A DNA stretch of 64,000 nucleotides from Desmodesmus armatus (GCA_007449985.2 VIIQ02000581.1:434001-498000); one strand, 5' to 3'. Shown: positions 12,389-26,667, numbered from the stretch's first letter. Notes: generated by a model from the sequence alone, not told the origin. A program made the numbers and translations.

Positions 12389-15300
12389 ATGTCTTTGTTT
12401 GGCAAAGTCTTTGGGAAGCCAGCAGGTGAGATGCAACGTGGCAAGGAGCCCCTATCAAACTCCTGCAAGACTACCTGCTTTGATGCGGAACCCATTCCGT
12501 CGGGTGGCCGACCCACATCTGCTGTTTGCACCAACCCCCACAGGTGCAGAGGCAGAGGAGGATGACTCAGAGGTGGAACGCCTGTTGCAGCAGGTTGCTG
12601 ATGCGAGGCATGCCGGTGACAGGCGAGATGCCATGTCCCAGCTCAGCAGCTTGCTGCCAGACAACCCTTGGGTAGGCAACCTGCTCTGGACACCACAGCA
12701 ACCGCATTGCAGCAACACAGCTATGCCTTGCCTGGCAAAGACCCACTCGGACAAACATACACGCAGCTGGAAGCCAGTGAATGGTTGTCCCAACGCCGCT
12801 GATCCTCTGCCTGCAACTGTCTGCAGGCCCAGTATGCCATCAGCTCCATGGGCTTGCCGGTGCTGCTGTCCGTCCTGTCAGAAGACAGGGACGACCTTGA
12901 GCTGCTTAAAGGAGCACTTGAAGTGCTGCAGCTCAGTGTTGCCCTGCCGGATGGCATGTCGCAGCAGGAGCAGGCCGAGGTAGGCTGGACACCCCATGCA
13001 GGGCGCGTCACTGAGGAAGATGTGCAGCTTGAATGCTTCATTTTGCATTGCAGCAGGAGTTATCCCATGACATGCAGTGCTTGTTCTCCTTCCCCTGGGG
13101 CACTGGTCCAGGGGGGGTGGCAAACCCTGTTGCGCATCACACCAATTCTGCAGCTGCCTTCCCGCACCAACAGCCGTTGCAAAGCAAGAAAGCCAGCCAA
13201 GCACTGCACACCCTGCTCAGGCACAGCGGCTCTGCATGTGGTGAGATGTCTGTTCTGCAGCCCCTGTACCCTCCTCGCCAGCCAGGTGACAACAGCCTTG
13301 CAGGCCCTGTCAGTGCGTACCCCAACCCACCCCTCTCCCTCCACACCGTCCTGCCAATCCTCCCTTGCCACTGCCTTCTGCAACTTCACAGGCTGCCCCT
13401 CCGCCAGCCCTCATCAATGCAGACCTTATCTGTCGAGCACCGGACAATGTCCTGTTAATGCTGGGGCTGCTGAGGCCGGAGCCAGAGGGCTGTGAGGACT
13501 TTTATGTGCGCTACGGGGCGCTGCAGGTGCTTGGTGGCCTGTTGAGGGCCTGCCCTGACAAGCTGCAGGTGGGTGGCGGGTGCAGCCTCGGCCACTTGCT
13601 AGGGCCGGGTGGGGATACGGCTCGCGGGGTCACGTCAGGGAGGCTGAGTGATTGATGCCGCAGTGCCAGGCACCGTCCGACAGTGTCTATGGCAAGAAGG
13701 GGCGGGGCGGGGGGTGATGCGGTGCCTCATCTTGGGATGCAACACCAGCTCGCTGGCAGCTGCAAGAGAGGTTGTTGCCCTTGTGTGCATCATCAGGCGT
13801 GCAGCGTCTGCGCATGGGTGTCGTGAGGGGGATTGTGCTGCAGTGCCAACCTGGTTCCTAGTATGAAGCATGCGCGGGGTGTCCTGCCCGTTGGGTCATG
13901 CAAGTGGGCCTGTGCATGTGCTTGTGCAGGCGTGTGTGCTGGCCAGCCCCATGGGTGTGATCGCCCTCATGGACCTGCTCGGACAACCCCTGGAGGTGCT
14001 CAGGAATGAGGCCCTGCTGCTGCTGGTGGGCCTGTGCAACGGCTGCCCCCAGATTGCCAACATTGCAGCCTTTGAGGGAGCCTTTGAGAAGCTGCTGGCC
14101 ATCTGTGGTGCTGAGGGGGGTCCTGCAGCAGGGGATGTGATCGTGCAGGATGCTGCAGAGCTGATCAACAATCTGCTGCGGGATAATCTGGCAAATCAGA
14201 GGCTGTTCAGGTGGGTGCGGTGTGAAGATGCCCTGGCATCTGTACATAGAGCAGGCCACAGTGATACTCGACATCCACATGCCTGTAAGCTTGTTGAGCA
14301 TCAGCCCCAGTGGTGCTGCCTACACCTCCACAGCATGTGTGCACCACCTCAACACACTCACAGTCTGCCTACAGCGCGGGGTGAACCTGTGTTGTGTAAG
14401 TTTACTGACCATGGAACGCTGCGCTTGTCTTATCCTGTGTGTCGCTCAGGGAGATGGGCCACATAAACCAGCTGCCAGCACTCCTGGTGTTCACCCCACC
14501 AGCAGCCCCGCCACCCTCAGCAGCAGCAGGTCTGTTCAACTCCGCAAGTCAGTACATGGACCCCTCCTTGCGCGCAGCTGCAGGTGCAGCTGCCAACGCT
14601 GCCGCCAACTCCGCCGTCGGCGCAGCCGCTGCCGCCGCAGTAGCTGCTGCCGGTGCAGCAGCGGCAGCGTGGCCCCTGCAAGTGGCGGCAAACTACCTGT
14701 GCCTGTTGGAGACAGCCCGGATCTTATTGGCAGCACCACACAGCAGCAGTGAAGACCAGAGGGCACAGGTGGGTCATGCAGTATGCTTGCTGTGCCACGC
14801 CGTGCTGGAGCTGATGCTGCTAGATATGGCAGATTTCTTGCAAACGTGCTGCACTGAGGATGAAGGTGCTCGCCATCCCCATACCAGTAGCGTTGCGCGG
14901 GTATTCTGCACTGCCTGCAGCGGCTTGATGCTGCCTGCAGAAGCATGCGGGGTGGTGAAGGTGCGTGTGCTGACACAAGAAACTGTTCAAACAAGACACC
15001 CATGATACAGAAACTGTTCCCTGCGTCATGCAGGAGGACTCCAACCGTAAAGCCAACCAGGATAGGCTGGGCCAGCTGGGTCTCATGCAGCTGCTGGTGG
15101 CTCTGTCTGTACCAGGAGCACCCTCTGCAGCAGTACGGGCACAGGTAGGGCAACCAGAGACAATACACAAGCGGTGTGAATGGTGCAGGTGATAGGCTGG
15201 GGCGGTAACATTTGGGGTGATGAGTGGACAAGCTCTGTGAGCGTACTGCATGCCGGGGTAGCAAATGCTCTGGGCGCGTATACATCTGAGTTGGTGCAAT

Positions 15301-18300
15301 GAAAGCACCTGTCGGAAGGCCTTGTCAAACATCACAGCAATCAAGCATGGGCGCCATCAAGCCTCAGCTCAGGCCTTGCAAAGTTTACCATCTACCACCG
15401 CACCCTCTGCATATGTGAAGCATGCCTCGCAACCAGCCATGCACCTCAGCAGGACAGGACAGCCTGCTCAAAGCACAACGCCACCATGACGTGGATGCTG
15501 CCCATCATATATGTGTGTGCGTGCGTGTGTGCAGGCGCTGTTCTGCCTTGGGGACCTGGCATGGGGCCATGCACAGCTGCAGGAGCACCTGGCAGGCCAG
15601 CTTGCAGCGCCCACAGCAGCAGCGCCAGGCAGGGCCCCGCAGCAACCCATACCTTACTTGCAGGTATGTGAGGCAGGGGTGGTGTGGTGGTACACGTGCG
15701 GCTGTTAGGTATTTGCTGGCATCATAAGCTGCAGCACGACGGTATCAGGGAGGAATGGTATCAGCGCACATCCTTGCTGCGTTGTTGGTAGCTTTATCAC
15801 ACCACAAGAGCAGTGTGTTTGGGTGAGCTTAAGCTCTCTCGCAAGCTCGCAACTGAGCGGCTTTGGAAGCTTGCTTTTTGTGCTGTGCGGTGACAAATGC
15901 TTGCTGCTGGTGCTGTGCTGACCAAAGTTTTGCTGCGGTGTGCTGGCTGTGTGTGGGCAGGCTGTCCTGCAGGTCATGCTGCATGGCGCGGACGAGCTGG
16001 AGCGGTCAGGTGCCAGCCACGTGCTAGCTGCCTTCTGCCAGGACAACAACTTAGGGCAGATGGCAGTACTGTCGACTGTAGTGTATGCAGGTAGGTTGGT
16101 AGGAGCCATGCTCTGGGTGCATGTGGTGGGCAGTGGCTTGGTGTGTGGCTGGCAGAAGTTTACAAGGAGAATGACAGCTTCCAAAGGTAGATCCTGCTTT
16201 CAAATCAGAATCGTCGCGACTTGCTGTGGCGCAGCGACACCAGTCACCCTGCATCCAGGCGCACCTACCAGGCATTACATCCAGGCAGGGTAGCATCACC
16301 AGGTAGCACTGAACGCGCCTGTGCTGCAATTTTGTGCCTGGTGTGCTGTTTGTGTGATTTACAGCTGTGCCTCAGTCATTTGGGGAGGAGCTGCTGTCCG
16401 TCCTGCTGTGCCAGCATGCGCCGCCAGCAGCCCTGAGCCCCACAAGGGCGCCACAGCAGCAGCCAAGCAGCAGCACGTCCCTTGAGCAGCAGCTGGGATC
16501 AGCCCGGGCAGCAATGGCACTCAGCTTCCTGCTACAGCACAACCCTATGGGCCAGCTGCAGCTGCTGTCACTGCAAGTCCCAGCAGGGGAGGGCAGCCCG
16601 CCAGGGACCATCGAACCCGTCATGACTCGGGTGGTCAGGCTGCTGCAGGATTGCACCCGGCGGTCGGATAGTAAGGCACTGCCGCTGTGTCATTGCCTGC
16701 TGCGGCTGCTGGTGGCGTGGTGTGCGGGCTGCAGTGCAGCAGTGTCAGCACTGCTGGCCAATGCCAGCCAGCTGGCTTTGCTGGCAGACCTGGTGGGGAA
16801 GAGGGTGGCAGCTGGGGACGTCCATACTGCAGGTGTGTGTTGGTGCAATGAGGTGGATTGTGTCTGATTTTGTGCCGGGGGGGGGGGGTGATGCATGTCG
16901 GACAGCTTTTAGATCGCCTCTTCTGGGTGTCATGGTGTGAGCTTTGGCTAGGGCATGGTTGGGCAGGGGGCCCTGTCGGCGTGTGCTGGCAGAAATTGGC
17001 GGCGTTTCCTGCACCACCCTCTACTGTGAGCATCCGACACCACCAGCGCTGCAGGAGCAGCAGGGCTCTCAGCAACAAGTTGCATGGACGGGATGCGCTT
17101 GTTGTCTTGTCCTCAAGTGTGCACACCGCTGTGTTCTTGCAACGCGTTGTTTGTGCAGGCTTGGCGGCTGTGCTGCTCGGGGTGTGTCTGATAAACGCAC
17201 CTGGATCCCCCATGCAGCAACAGCAGCCGCAGCAGCAGCAGCCAACCGCAGGAGGCGCCCCCAGCTTTGACCAGCTGCTGGATGTCCTACTCAGCAGGGT
17301 TGGCCTGAGTCAGTTCTTCGGTGCTGTTGATGAAATGAAGGCATCCCCAGCCTTCCATGCTGCCCGGTCAGCACCCAGGCTGCCTGTGCACATCACCCGG
17401 GCTATGGCAACTGCCTTGCTGCAAGCAGAAGCAGCGGGAGCAGCCACAGCAGCAGTGGTGGCTGCTGCAGCAGCTGGCGGGAAGGGTGGGCCGGGGACGG
17501 GTCTGGTAGGGGGTGCGCTGGGGCTGCTGTCACAAGCAGCAGATGCAGGAGGGGGTCTCAGCACAGCAGCAGGCCAGCACATAGCTGAAGTACAGCCGTA
17601 TGATCAGGCATTTGCCAAACATGCAGAGGAGGTTGCTGCAGCTGTGCAGCAGCTCACCCTGAATGCATTCAGCGCGGGCGGTGGCAGCAGTACCACCACG
17701 CCTACACCAAGCCCTGCTGGTATCGCACCCAAGCATGTCTCCAGCACGCTGCCGATTCCCTCAGCACCTCCTGTGCAGTTTGCCCCAACAAGCATCATCC
17801 CGGGCCATGGCCCGCCCCAGGTCCTTCCACCTGGGGGCTTGCCCGGGGTGGGGTCACCACTCAAGCAGCAGCAGCAGCACCACCACCACCAGCAGCATCA
17901 CCCGCTGCCGATACCTGGCCCTCCCCAGCATCACCCGCTACCTGGGAATCATCTGCTGCCGGCAGCAACGCCGCTGCCGCTGCCGCACCAGCAGCCCACC
18001 ACCCCGCCAGCACAGCCGCCGCAGCAGCTGCAGCAGCTGCAGCAGCCGCACCAGCAGCAGCTTATGCTTCCGGAGGGCAGTCCCCTTGCTGCTGTTGCTG
18101 CACAGCTGGCGGGGGACACCAGTGAGCAGAAGCTGCTGGCGGCTTTGGATGCCATCCTGCAGCTGCAGGGGCAGGTTGAGGAGCTGCGCAGCAGAAACAG
18201 ATCCCTTGCAGAGGATTTGATCCGGGTATCTCAGTCCAAGCCCGGCCTGGCGGGCGCGGCGGGGGGCCCCACTGCGAACGGCGGTGCAGTGGCCAACGGG

Positions 18301-19961
18301 CTTCAGGAAGGGACGCCGGAGGCTGGACAGGCGGAGGTGGATGCCCGAATTGCGGCTCAGCTGCGTGCCAGTAGGGCGGAAATGGAGGCTGGGGCACTGA
18401 AGTGAGTGCTGCGGTGCAGATGGTGTTGGGAGACTGCTGTGTGGGGTGGGCTGGGGTTTTGGGGCGTTGCTCACAGAGGGGAGGTTGTGGGTGACCCCGC
18501 AAAATGGTAATCCCAAGTCATTTTGGTGAGGTTGGTGGGCAGATGTGTGGGCAGCGGGCGCAATCAGGAGGATGGTGACTACCACCCTTGCTGCTGGTCG
18601 TGGGCACAAAGGGTGTGCAGGCTTTGCGTTGGTGCTGGATGTACTGCTCAGTCGCTGTTAAGGGTGAAATCTCCACACCAAACGTCAGCTTGGGTAGAGG
18701 TTATGGTGTGTTGCAAATTCTTTACGACATGCAGAGCGCTGTTGCCCCTGCTGACCCTTGTTGATCTCAGACTGCCTGGCAATGCCTGTCCCTCCTGGTG
18801 TCTCCTTGCCTTCCCGCCTGCAGGCAGCAGCTGTCAACCATGCAGGAGCGCTGGAATGCGTTGGAGGCGGATGCAGCAGCAGCAAGGGAGGCGGCCGAGG
18901 AGGCACGTGGTGCTGCTGGTAAGGCGGATGCTGACCTGGCTGCCCTGTCAACAGCATACAACGACCTTGAGGAGCATGCATTCAAGCTTGAGGAGCAGCT
19001 GAAGCAGCTGGAGCAGGCAGCCAACAGCCAGCAGCAGCAGCCATGTGCTGTGGGTGGCGGGGTGGCAGAAGCTGAGGTGCAGGAGCGGATCAAGGCAGCA
19101 GTAGAGCAGGTGGGCTTGAGTTGTGACATAGTGGGGCGTAATACAGCTGGTATCAAGGGCATTTGAGCTGCAGAGCCAGTTTGATTCTTTCATATGTCAT
19201 CTTGCAGCTGTCGGGGACTGTCTGTGTGGCCAGAGCTGCCTGTGAAACTTTGAGTCACAATGCATTGGAACACCCCTGGCTAGAGCTACCCTGTAGAGGA
19301 GCAGGAGTGTGTAAAACACATGCGACACACAATGTGCTTTCTTACCTTTTCTCTTCTTTCATGGGTGGCAGTACCACCTGCATGAGTGTCACATGCACAA
19401 TGGCTGAGGCATGTTGCTGTGTTGCTGCGGATGCATGTGCTGTGCACAGGACCGCAAGGAACGGCAGCCGTCGCAGCCTGTTGCAGACTCCAACGGCGGG
19501 CTGGCTGCTGGTCAGGATGTTGAGGCCCGCATTGCTGCTGCTGTTGCTGAGGCCACTGCTGCTGCTGAGGCAGAGGCTGGGGAGGAGATGGAGGACCTCC
19601 TGGCATGTCTAGGTAAGGAGAGGGGTCCAGGCTTGAAACTGCCAGTGGTGCTCTGACCGGAAGTCAGACTGTTAGTCCCCCGTAACACAATCAGAGCTAT
19701 GTCACCCATCTGCTGTCCAGGTGCATCAGGCTGCTGTTGTTTGTAATACACCAAGCTTGATGACAACCATTGTCATGTGACAGTGACCGATGCCATTTTG
19801 TCGTGTGTGTCTGTCCTGTGTGTGCAGGTGAGGAGCAGGCCAAGGTTGAGGTGCTGTCGGAGCGGCTGGCAGAGCTGGGCCAGGACGTGGATGCATTGCT
19901 GGCCACAGTGGCAGCCAGGGAGGAGGGGGAGGGGGAGGAGGGAGCAGAGGACCTGCTGTGA
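12389..19961 (+). CDS. USO1: p115/USO1 vesicle-tethering golgin (plant GC6/MAG4-like)
   Basis: Peripheral Golgi/ER-exit tether that captures transport vesicles before SNARE fusion. Fourteen exons: 12389-12425, 12544-12671, 12827-12979, 13392-13568, 13930-14210, 14450-14768, 15034-15144, 15535-15663, 15961-16090, 16365-16832, 17159-18401, 18824-19109, 19450-19612, 19828-19961; phases agree and give 1252 residues. The N-terminal armadillo-like head reads like plant p115: EVERLLQQVADARHAGDRRD, SEDRDDLELLKGALEVL, CEDFYVRYGALQVL, SPMGVIALMDLL, LRNEALLLLVGLCNG, FEGAFEKLLAI, VIVQDAAELINNLLRDN. A Pro/Gln/His-rich linker (about 17.6-18.1 kb) leads to a coiled-coil tail (LQGQVEELRSRNRSLAEDL, LSTAYNDLEEHAFKLEEQL). 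The end, EEMEDLLACLGEEQAKVEVL then ELGQDVDALL and an acidic stretch, matches the golgin C-terminus. The low-complexity linkers are longer than usual. Start MSLFGKVFGKPAG is chosen by phase and by similarity. Confidence 0.92.
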
Positions 19962-20446
19962 CCTGCTGGTGCCTTGACCTGAGCCCCAACCTTTGAGTTA
20001 GAATCACGGGCTGCGAGAGCTTGCGGCTAAGATGTGTGTTGCTGTTGTGTATGGCTATTTGTGGGGACTCAACTCGACACAGTTGTTGTAGAGCAGGCCT
20101 GTTGTGGGTGCAGTTCACCCAGTGATTGGCCAGGTTGCCGTGCAGCATGGCATGGTACCGGTGTGTGCGTGTAGACACAGGGAGTGCATCGTGTTTGTTT
20201 GTGGCATTTGCCAGCTGTGGGCTTGTGGTGTACTTGGCTGGCATGCTGTTTAACTGTGCCATGTGCATCCCTCGAGCTGGGCACCAAAGCAGCTGGCAGC
20301 TGACTGGTGTGTGTCCCTCTGCCAGGCTGACTTGGTGCTGCACAGGCACACCGCAGTGTTACATTGGGCTAAAGTCTGAGTGGTTGTGGCGGGGGGAGGC
20401 TAAGACCTAGGTGTGTGCTTGCATGCATATGTTTGCAAACAATTGT

Positions 20447-21040
20447 GCCGTCTTCGGGACAGAGGGGAGTTGGACCCCTCCCTCCTGCAGTGCCTTGCAG
20501 CAGCTGCTTGAGCGACCACTTGTCCCCGAGTATGAGTGATGTGTGTGAGTGGACCAGAACGATTTTGAAACCAGAGCTTGCTTCACCTGTCCACTGCTGC
20601 TTGCAAGCCATCAACAGAAGCATGCACCAGCAGCTGCCATCCCCGTTTTCACGGTTCACTTGGCAGCTTTGTAGCCTTGTGAGCGAAAGCATGCACAAGC
20701 AGCCATCTCCCCGGCCTGTGGCCTGTGGGACACAGGCCCTGTGAGGGGGGCACATACGAGACCCCTTCCAACTGTCCTACGGCTATTGACTATTTCATCT
20801 GGCGCTGTGCTGTCTAGCCTTGTCCAGCTTGTTGGCGGTTGGCAGCCTGCTTGTTCTCCGTCCTCCGGGCCATCCTTGCACCGCAGCGTGGCCTTGTTTT
20901 GTTCACCTGCAGAAAAATAGTCTTATGGTCTCACCTGCGCCTGGCCACATGCAGGCTCGCCAGCCTGTCCTTGCTCTTGTGCTCGTCCAAGCGCTGGGGG
21001 CCTAAGTTTCCGACAACACACAGCACTCGCCAAGCACTAC
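20447..21040. repeat. dispersed direct repeat, copy A
   Basis: Starts with cttcgggacagaggggagt and includes ttgcaagccatcaacagaag and cttgtccagcttgttggcgg. The same landmarks in the same order recur about 1.04 kb downstream with substitutions and small gaps. No intact ORF is shared, so it may be a decayed mobile element or a segmental duplication. Confidence 0.65.
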
Positions 21041-21486
21041 TACCTTCGCATGCACGCTGAGTGGCATATTTGAGGCTTGTGCGCATTGTGGGGTTTGCGT
21101 GGTTTAGTACAGCACAACCGTCCTGTACAACGGTCATGCTTTCGCCCATGACCATGTGCCATGCAAGGGTTGGATGGAAATGTCGTTCAAACCTTCTTTC
21201 AGCTTTATGAGCAGACAGCCAATTGCACTTGCAAGCCACAGGTGGAGCCAAAGGGGAAAACAAGACCACTGCCGTGGGAAATGGAAGCCCATTAGCCTCA
21301 CTTCGGTCACATGCATTGTGGAACCTGCTGCAAAACAATCAGTGGAGGTGCAACTGCGTGTTGGTCTGCTGCTTGCTGACATGCTGCAGCAGCTGGGCCT
21401 GTTGCTGGCTTCATTGCCTGCAACTGGAGCCACTAGTACTGCTGCTGGCTAGCTGGCTTGCTGTGAAGGGCATGTGCACGTGTACC

Positions 21487-22105
21487 TTCGGGACAGAGGG
21501 GAGTCGGACCCCTCCCTCCTGCAGTGCTTCTTGCAGCAGCTGCAGGAGGAACCACTTGTCCCCGATCATGAGTGCTGAGAATGACTGGACCAGAACGATG
21601 TGGTGTACGAGCTTGCTTCACCTGCCCACTGCTGCTTGCAAGCCATCAACAGAAGCATGCACCAGCAGCTGCCATCACCGGGGAGCAGAGCCCCCACGGT
21701 TCACCTGGCACCTGTGTAGCCTTTCGGGCATTAGCACGCACAACTGCCCTTGTCCCCCAGAGGGCCTCCCCGCCGTGCCTGGGCGGATCCACAGCCACAC
21801 TGCTATTGCTCAAGTTCTGGAAACCTGGCGCAAGCAGCCCAGGGGGGGCACACAGTTGAGACCCCTTCTAACTGTTTCTATGTCTTCTTTCCGGGCAGCT
21901 GTCCTGCTTGTCCAGCTTGTTGGCGGTTGGTTGCCGGCTTGTTCTCCGTCTTCCGAGCAACATCGCAGACGGTCTCCAGATGTTTCCTACAAGAGCAAAG
22001 GTTAACTACCCACCTATTCTAGAGCTTTGTCAGGCCCGCCAGCTTGGCCTTGCTCTTGCACTCCGCTCCAGCTCCGCTGGGGGCCTATGTATACAACGGA
22101 GTACA
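21487..22105. repeat. dispersed direct repeat, copy B
   Basis: Second copy, same orientation, with all landmarks of copy A preserved in order. The divergence suggests an old duplication. No target-site duplication or terminal inverted repeat was found around either copy. Confidence 0.65.
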
Positions 22106-23041
22106 GCTCAACGGCATTCGACATAACATAAGACAGTTTGAGCGTACACCACTGCATTGGTGCACGGAGCTGGCATACGGTAACCAACGGCCGTTGTAGT
22201 GACATGCCAGTACACTTTTCGAAGAGTGGATACAGGAAGCTTCAAGCACGGCTTTCATGTGACCTTCACATGTGCATCTGTCTCAGACATCACATGGGTG
22301 TGGCATACATGGGCGATGAACATTACTGTACAGCTTACAGGTGGGGGCCACAATTCTGGGGTGGTCCCAAATTATGGTGAATGCAGCTCTCGCACTTTCA
22401 GGGGCTGCAGATTGGATTGGGGTTGTTCAAAGATATCATCAACCTCCTATGGTGTCGGTTTTGCACGGAGTCTGTATGACGGCACCGGCCCTGCTACGAT
22501 GAGTGGACTCATGAGCGGACCACATTCCTGGCGTGAAGTGGGGGGGGGGGGGGGGAGAGGGGGGAGGCACGTCCAAAGTGTGGGGGAACCTGATGTCAGT
22601 GGTGGCAGGTGGTTATCAACATGCGCGTAACCCCAAACACCTGCTCTCTAGTGCTTCAAGCAGAGGTGATCTCATACTACCACATTACACAACCATATGC
22701 CACATAAACACAAGACGTGCCATGGTAATCTTGACCAGCTGCAGAAGCACACATTGTGTCTGGCAGACACTTTCTGACACCAACACCGCATGCACACTGT
22801 CTACACACGAGCAGTGTGCAGGCTCAGTTGGTGCTGGCTACAAAGCTGTCTACCCAGGTCCCTCCAGCAGCTGCCTGACTGCCGGAAGGCATGAGCTTGC
22901 TGGCATCTGCACCAGCCCCCTCCAACTGCTCAACACGCTGCTCCTGCTGTCCTGCTGCAGTGACAGACTCACACACCTGGATGCAAAACAGCATGAGCAG
23001 CAGCAGCGTAGTAAGCCCAGTAGTGTGTGACGCGCAGCAAC

Positions 23042-23320
23042 CTACACAAGGTTGAGCAGCCTGCTGCTACGAGCACACCACTGTTCTGACACAATCATCG
23101 TCGCAAGCTGCTTGCCACCGTCGTAAGTACAAAATCCTGGGATCGCCAAAAACGACTGCCTGCACATCTTACCCACCTGCTTTGCTGCTGCGGCCAAGCT
23201 GTCTTGCCCACACCCCTCCAGCGCCCGCTCCACAGAGGCTGCCTGCCACTTTGTCAGCTGCCCCACACGCCCTGCCTGGCTCCATTCACCCACACAGTCC
23301 TGCAGCATGGCACCCAACAC

Positions 23321-23354
<34 letters not shown>

Positions 23355-26300
23355 GGCGGCGGCGCCGAGTCCTCGGCTGTGCTGGGGTTGCTGCCTCCAT
23401 CGCTGCTGCTGCTCGGGAGCTCACTGTGGCTTGCATCTGGTGCCGCACCCTGCTGCTGTTGCAGGAGTCTCATGTGCTGAGCCAAGCTCTTGATCAGTTC
23501 TGTCAGCACAGCTGTGCTGGCAGAGCTCAGCGTTTTGGGCAGCAGGACCTGTGCCTCTGACAGCAGTGCGTCTGTGCTGCTATCGTGCTGAGCTGGCATT
23601 GCCAGCAGGCCACGCAGCAGGGATGCCAGCTGCGTACACAAGCATGGCGGAGCTCAGCACCTTGTTTTTGATGTTATTCCTCATAAGAATTTAAGTCCTA
23701 TCTAACTGCATGTGAAAGCCAGTGCCACCAAACACTACACATCAGTGCAGGCGCGCCACAGTGTTTGGACCTCTCTCGCTGGGTACACAATCCATTTGAC
23801 AGGTTTCTGCGCATGCTTCACCTGGAATACAACCCACCAGCGCCTGCCCTTCAATAACATTTATCCACACAGGTCTCACCTGGTCTCCAGAGAAGTCCCC
23901 GAGCTTCTGCCTACTGCACTGCACCAGCCCCTGCATCAGGCCCTCAGGCAGCTGCTGCCTGGCCAGCACACACACCCACACCAGCATACTCAGCAGCGGC
24001 GGCGAGTATGCTTGCGCTTCCCGCTTAAACGCCGCTGCAGTTGCACCCAGCAGCTGCTGGTCACAAGCCTGTAGCTTGGCTAGGGCAAAGACGGCATGCG
24101 CTACCTGCCTTGGCCTGTACTGCTGCTGCTGCAGGCCGGACAGGACTGCAGCTGCAGCTGCTTCCAGGAGGGGTGGTGTGCTGAGGCTCAGGGCTGCACA
24201 TGCCATGAGTGCGTTGGCGACGGAGGCTGGGGAGTAGCTGCTGATGTTGGCTGACATGTGAGCAGCGGCTGCCTGCAGCAGTGCCTCGTCATGTAGGGAG
24301 GCACCTGCAACAGAACATGTCCAGACAGAAGATCAACAATGGCCTGTCGTGAGTGGCATGGACGACTTGGTGTGGGCGCGCAAAGGTTGCGGTAACCACC
24401 CTTGCGACAACACCATACCCCGTTATTCCTACCATCACCCAACCGTGTGAATTGTGCAGCAGACACGAACATGCAGCGGAGACTTGCAAGGACCGACACG
24501 CTGTGATGGAGGCGCAACAAGTGCTTTTCTTGCAGGCAACCATCACGATGTGCGTGCCCACAACAGTGATCCACCAGCACGTTCCCATGCGTCCATGCAC
24601 ATCACAGACCATCCCTCGTTTGCGCGTGCTGGTCTCTCACTACTACGGATATACCCGCACCTGCCATGAGCCACAGCAGTGTTGACACATCCAACTCCTT
24701 CAGCTCCTGCACCCGCCCCCTCAGCAGAGGCACAGCCTCCTGCAGCAGCTGACCCACACCCTGCCCACACATGTGCAGCGCCCAGGCCGTGTGGACCAAC
24801 ACCCAGGGCGCAAAGCCGGCCGCCTTGGCGATTGCCTGGCCGTTGAGCAGCTGCAGCAGCTGCGGGTGTGGGTAGCTGAGGCGAGCGTAGGCGCTGGCGA
24901 GCTGGCTGATGTCGTGGGGGGTGAGGATGGCGGCCTTGCGTTGCACTTGCTGAGCGATGGCCTCGAGCAGGCGGTCATCCCTGAAGTGCAGCTGTAGGAA
25001 GAAGCGGCGCAAAATGACGCAAAATCAAAGCCTTAGTTAGTAGGTGCTTGACAGAAGATCAGCCTGGCCTGTCTACAGTGCAGTGTGGCCAAGGGTACTC
25101 TAATGAGCTGCAGACAGGTGGCCCTGTTCAGCTTATCACTGCAGATCCAGACCCAAGGCTGGATGCTACCACCAGGTACTACAACAATACACGAACGGTG
25201 GCTGCTTGCACACTGGTAGGTACACAAAGCTGGAAGGGCAGAGCAGCCTAGCCTGGAGCTGCTGTCACAGCCAGGTGACTGATGTGCCCTTGCCTAGACG
25301 TTGCAACAACACTTTCAAGTCCACCTACCTTGCTGCAAGCCCATGCTGCCTGTGCCAGGTCCCAGGGCCTAGCAACCCTGATCTGTTGCTGCATGCGCAC
25401 ACTCAGCTCGCGCAACACATCAAGTGCGATGCTGCCATCCACCGGCGCCTGCTGCTGCCTGCCCCCGCTGCTGCTGCTGCTCTGCTCGAGAGGGGCACTG
25501 CTGCTGCCTGGCGTCCTGTCACGCAAGCCGACTGACAGCTTGACAACTGCCTTGTATGCTGCACACACATGAATCTGCTGCAGGTCCTCCTTATGCTGCT
25601 TCAGCAGCTTTTGCAGGTGGGCCAGGCTACCAGCAGCGCTGATGGCTTTCGTTATGCCTGCTGCATCTATGAACATCCCGGCAGGGCCGCCTGGCACCCT
25701 GCCAGGGCGTGGCAGCTGCTGCTGCTGCTGCTGGTGCCTGCTTGGGTCAAACCCTTGGCGTCCTGTTCCGCTGCTCCTTTGGTTGTAGCTACTGCTGCTG
25801 CTTCTGTTGTACTCGGTATCACCCCTGTAACCGCCACCCCTGCTGCTGCCGTGCTCGGTACCACCCCTGAACCCACCACCCCTGCTGCTGTACTCGCTGT
25901 CACCCCTGTAGCCGCCACCCCTGCCGCTGCTGCTGTTGCTGCTGTACTCACTGTCACCCCTGTAACCGTCACCCCTGCTGCTGCTGCTGCTTCTGCTGTA
26001 CTCGCTGTCACCCCTGTAACCGCCACCCCTGCTGCTGCTGCTTCTGCTGTACTCGCTGTCACCCCTGTACCCGTCACCCCTGCTGCTGCTGTTTCTGCTG
26101 TACTCGCTGTTACCCCTGTTGTCACTGCCGTTCCTGCTGCTGCCGCGGACACCATGCCTTCTGGCATGCTGGTCCCTTGAACTGCGTTCAGCAGGCATGT
26201 GCTGGTGTGACCGAGGCCGCTCCAGCTGTTCGTCTTGCTGCTGCCTCCACTGCTGCCGCCACTGCTGCTGAAAGTCCCGCCCACCCTCCTGCTCCTCATC

Positions 26301-26636
26301 CCACTGCGGTTCCCGCTGCCGCAGCCGCAGCGACTGCCGTTGGCGCCGCTGCTGCTGGAACTGCGGTGACTGCTGCTGCCGTGGCCCCTGGCGGGGGCTT
26401 GGTGGTGCTGCATAACTGTCGTTGTCACTGTCAGAGCCTGATAGGTCAGCGTGCTGGTTGCTCCTGGCTGCTCTGTTGGGAGGCCTGTAGTGCCGGATTG
26501 CCTGCAGCTGTTGGTGCCAATGATGCTGCTGCTGTTGCGGCTGCGGCTGTGCACATGCAACGGCAGTTGCAGTTAACAGCTGTTGGTGCTGTGCTGCAAA
26601 GGGCTGCGGAGCTTGGCATGCGTCACTGCTCCGCCA

Positions 26637-26667
<31 letters not shown>

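Larger units (their letters stand above)
19962..23041. other. gene-poor stretch holding a long direct repeat
   Basis: This contains the p115 3' UTR, then two ~600 bp repeat copies, a poly-G run near 22541-22552, and the 3' side of the minus-strand OPR gene (a TGTAA on the minus strand near 22684 could be its signal). No protein-coding gene is supported. Confidence 0.35.

Noticed and set aside
12389..14301. Exon at 13053-13260 of the p115 gene
   Set aside because: The frame after the cattgcag acceptor has no similarity, and the neighbouring exons 12827-12979 and 13392-13568 join directly in phase and match the family without it.
25667..26560. Minus-strand Ala/Val/Thr-rich frame and a similar plus-strand frame
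   Set aside because: Both are alternative readings of the RGG-encoding minisatellite; repeat periodicity in multiples of three keeps all frames open.
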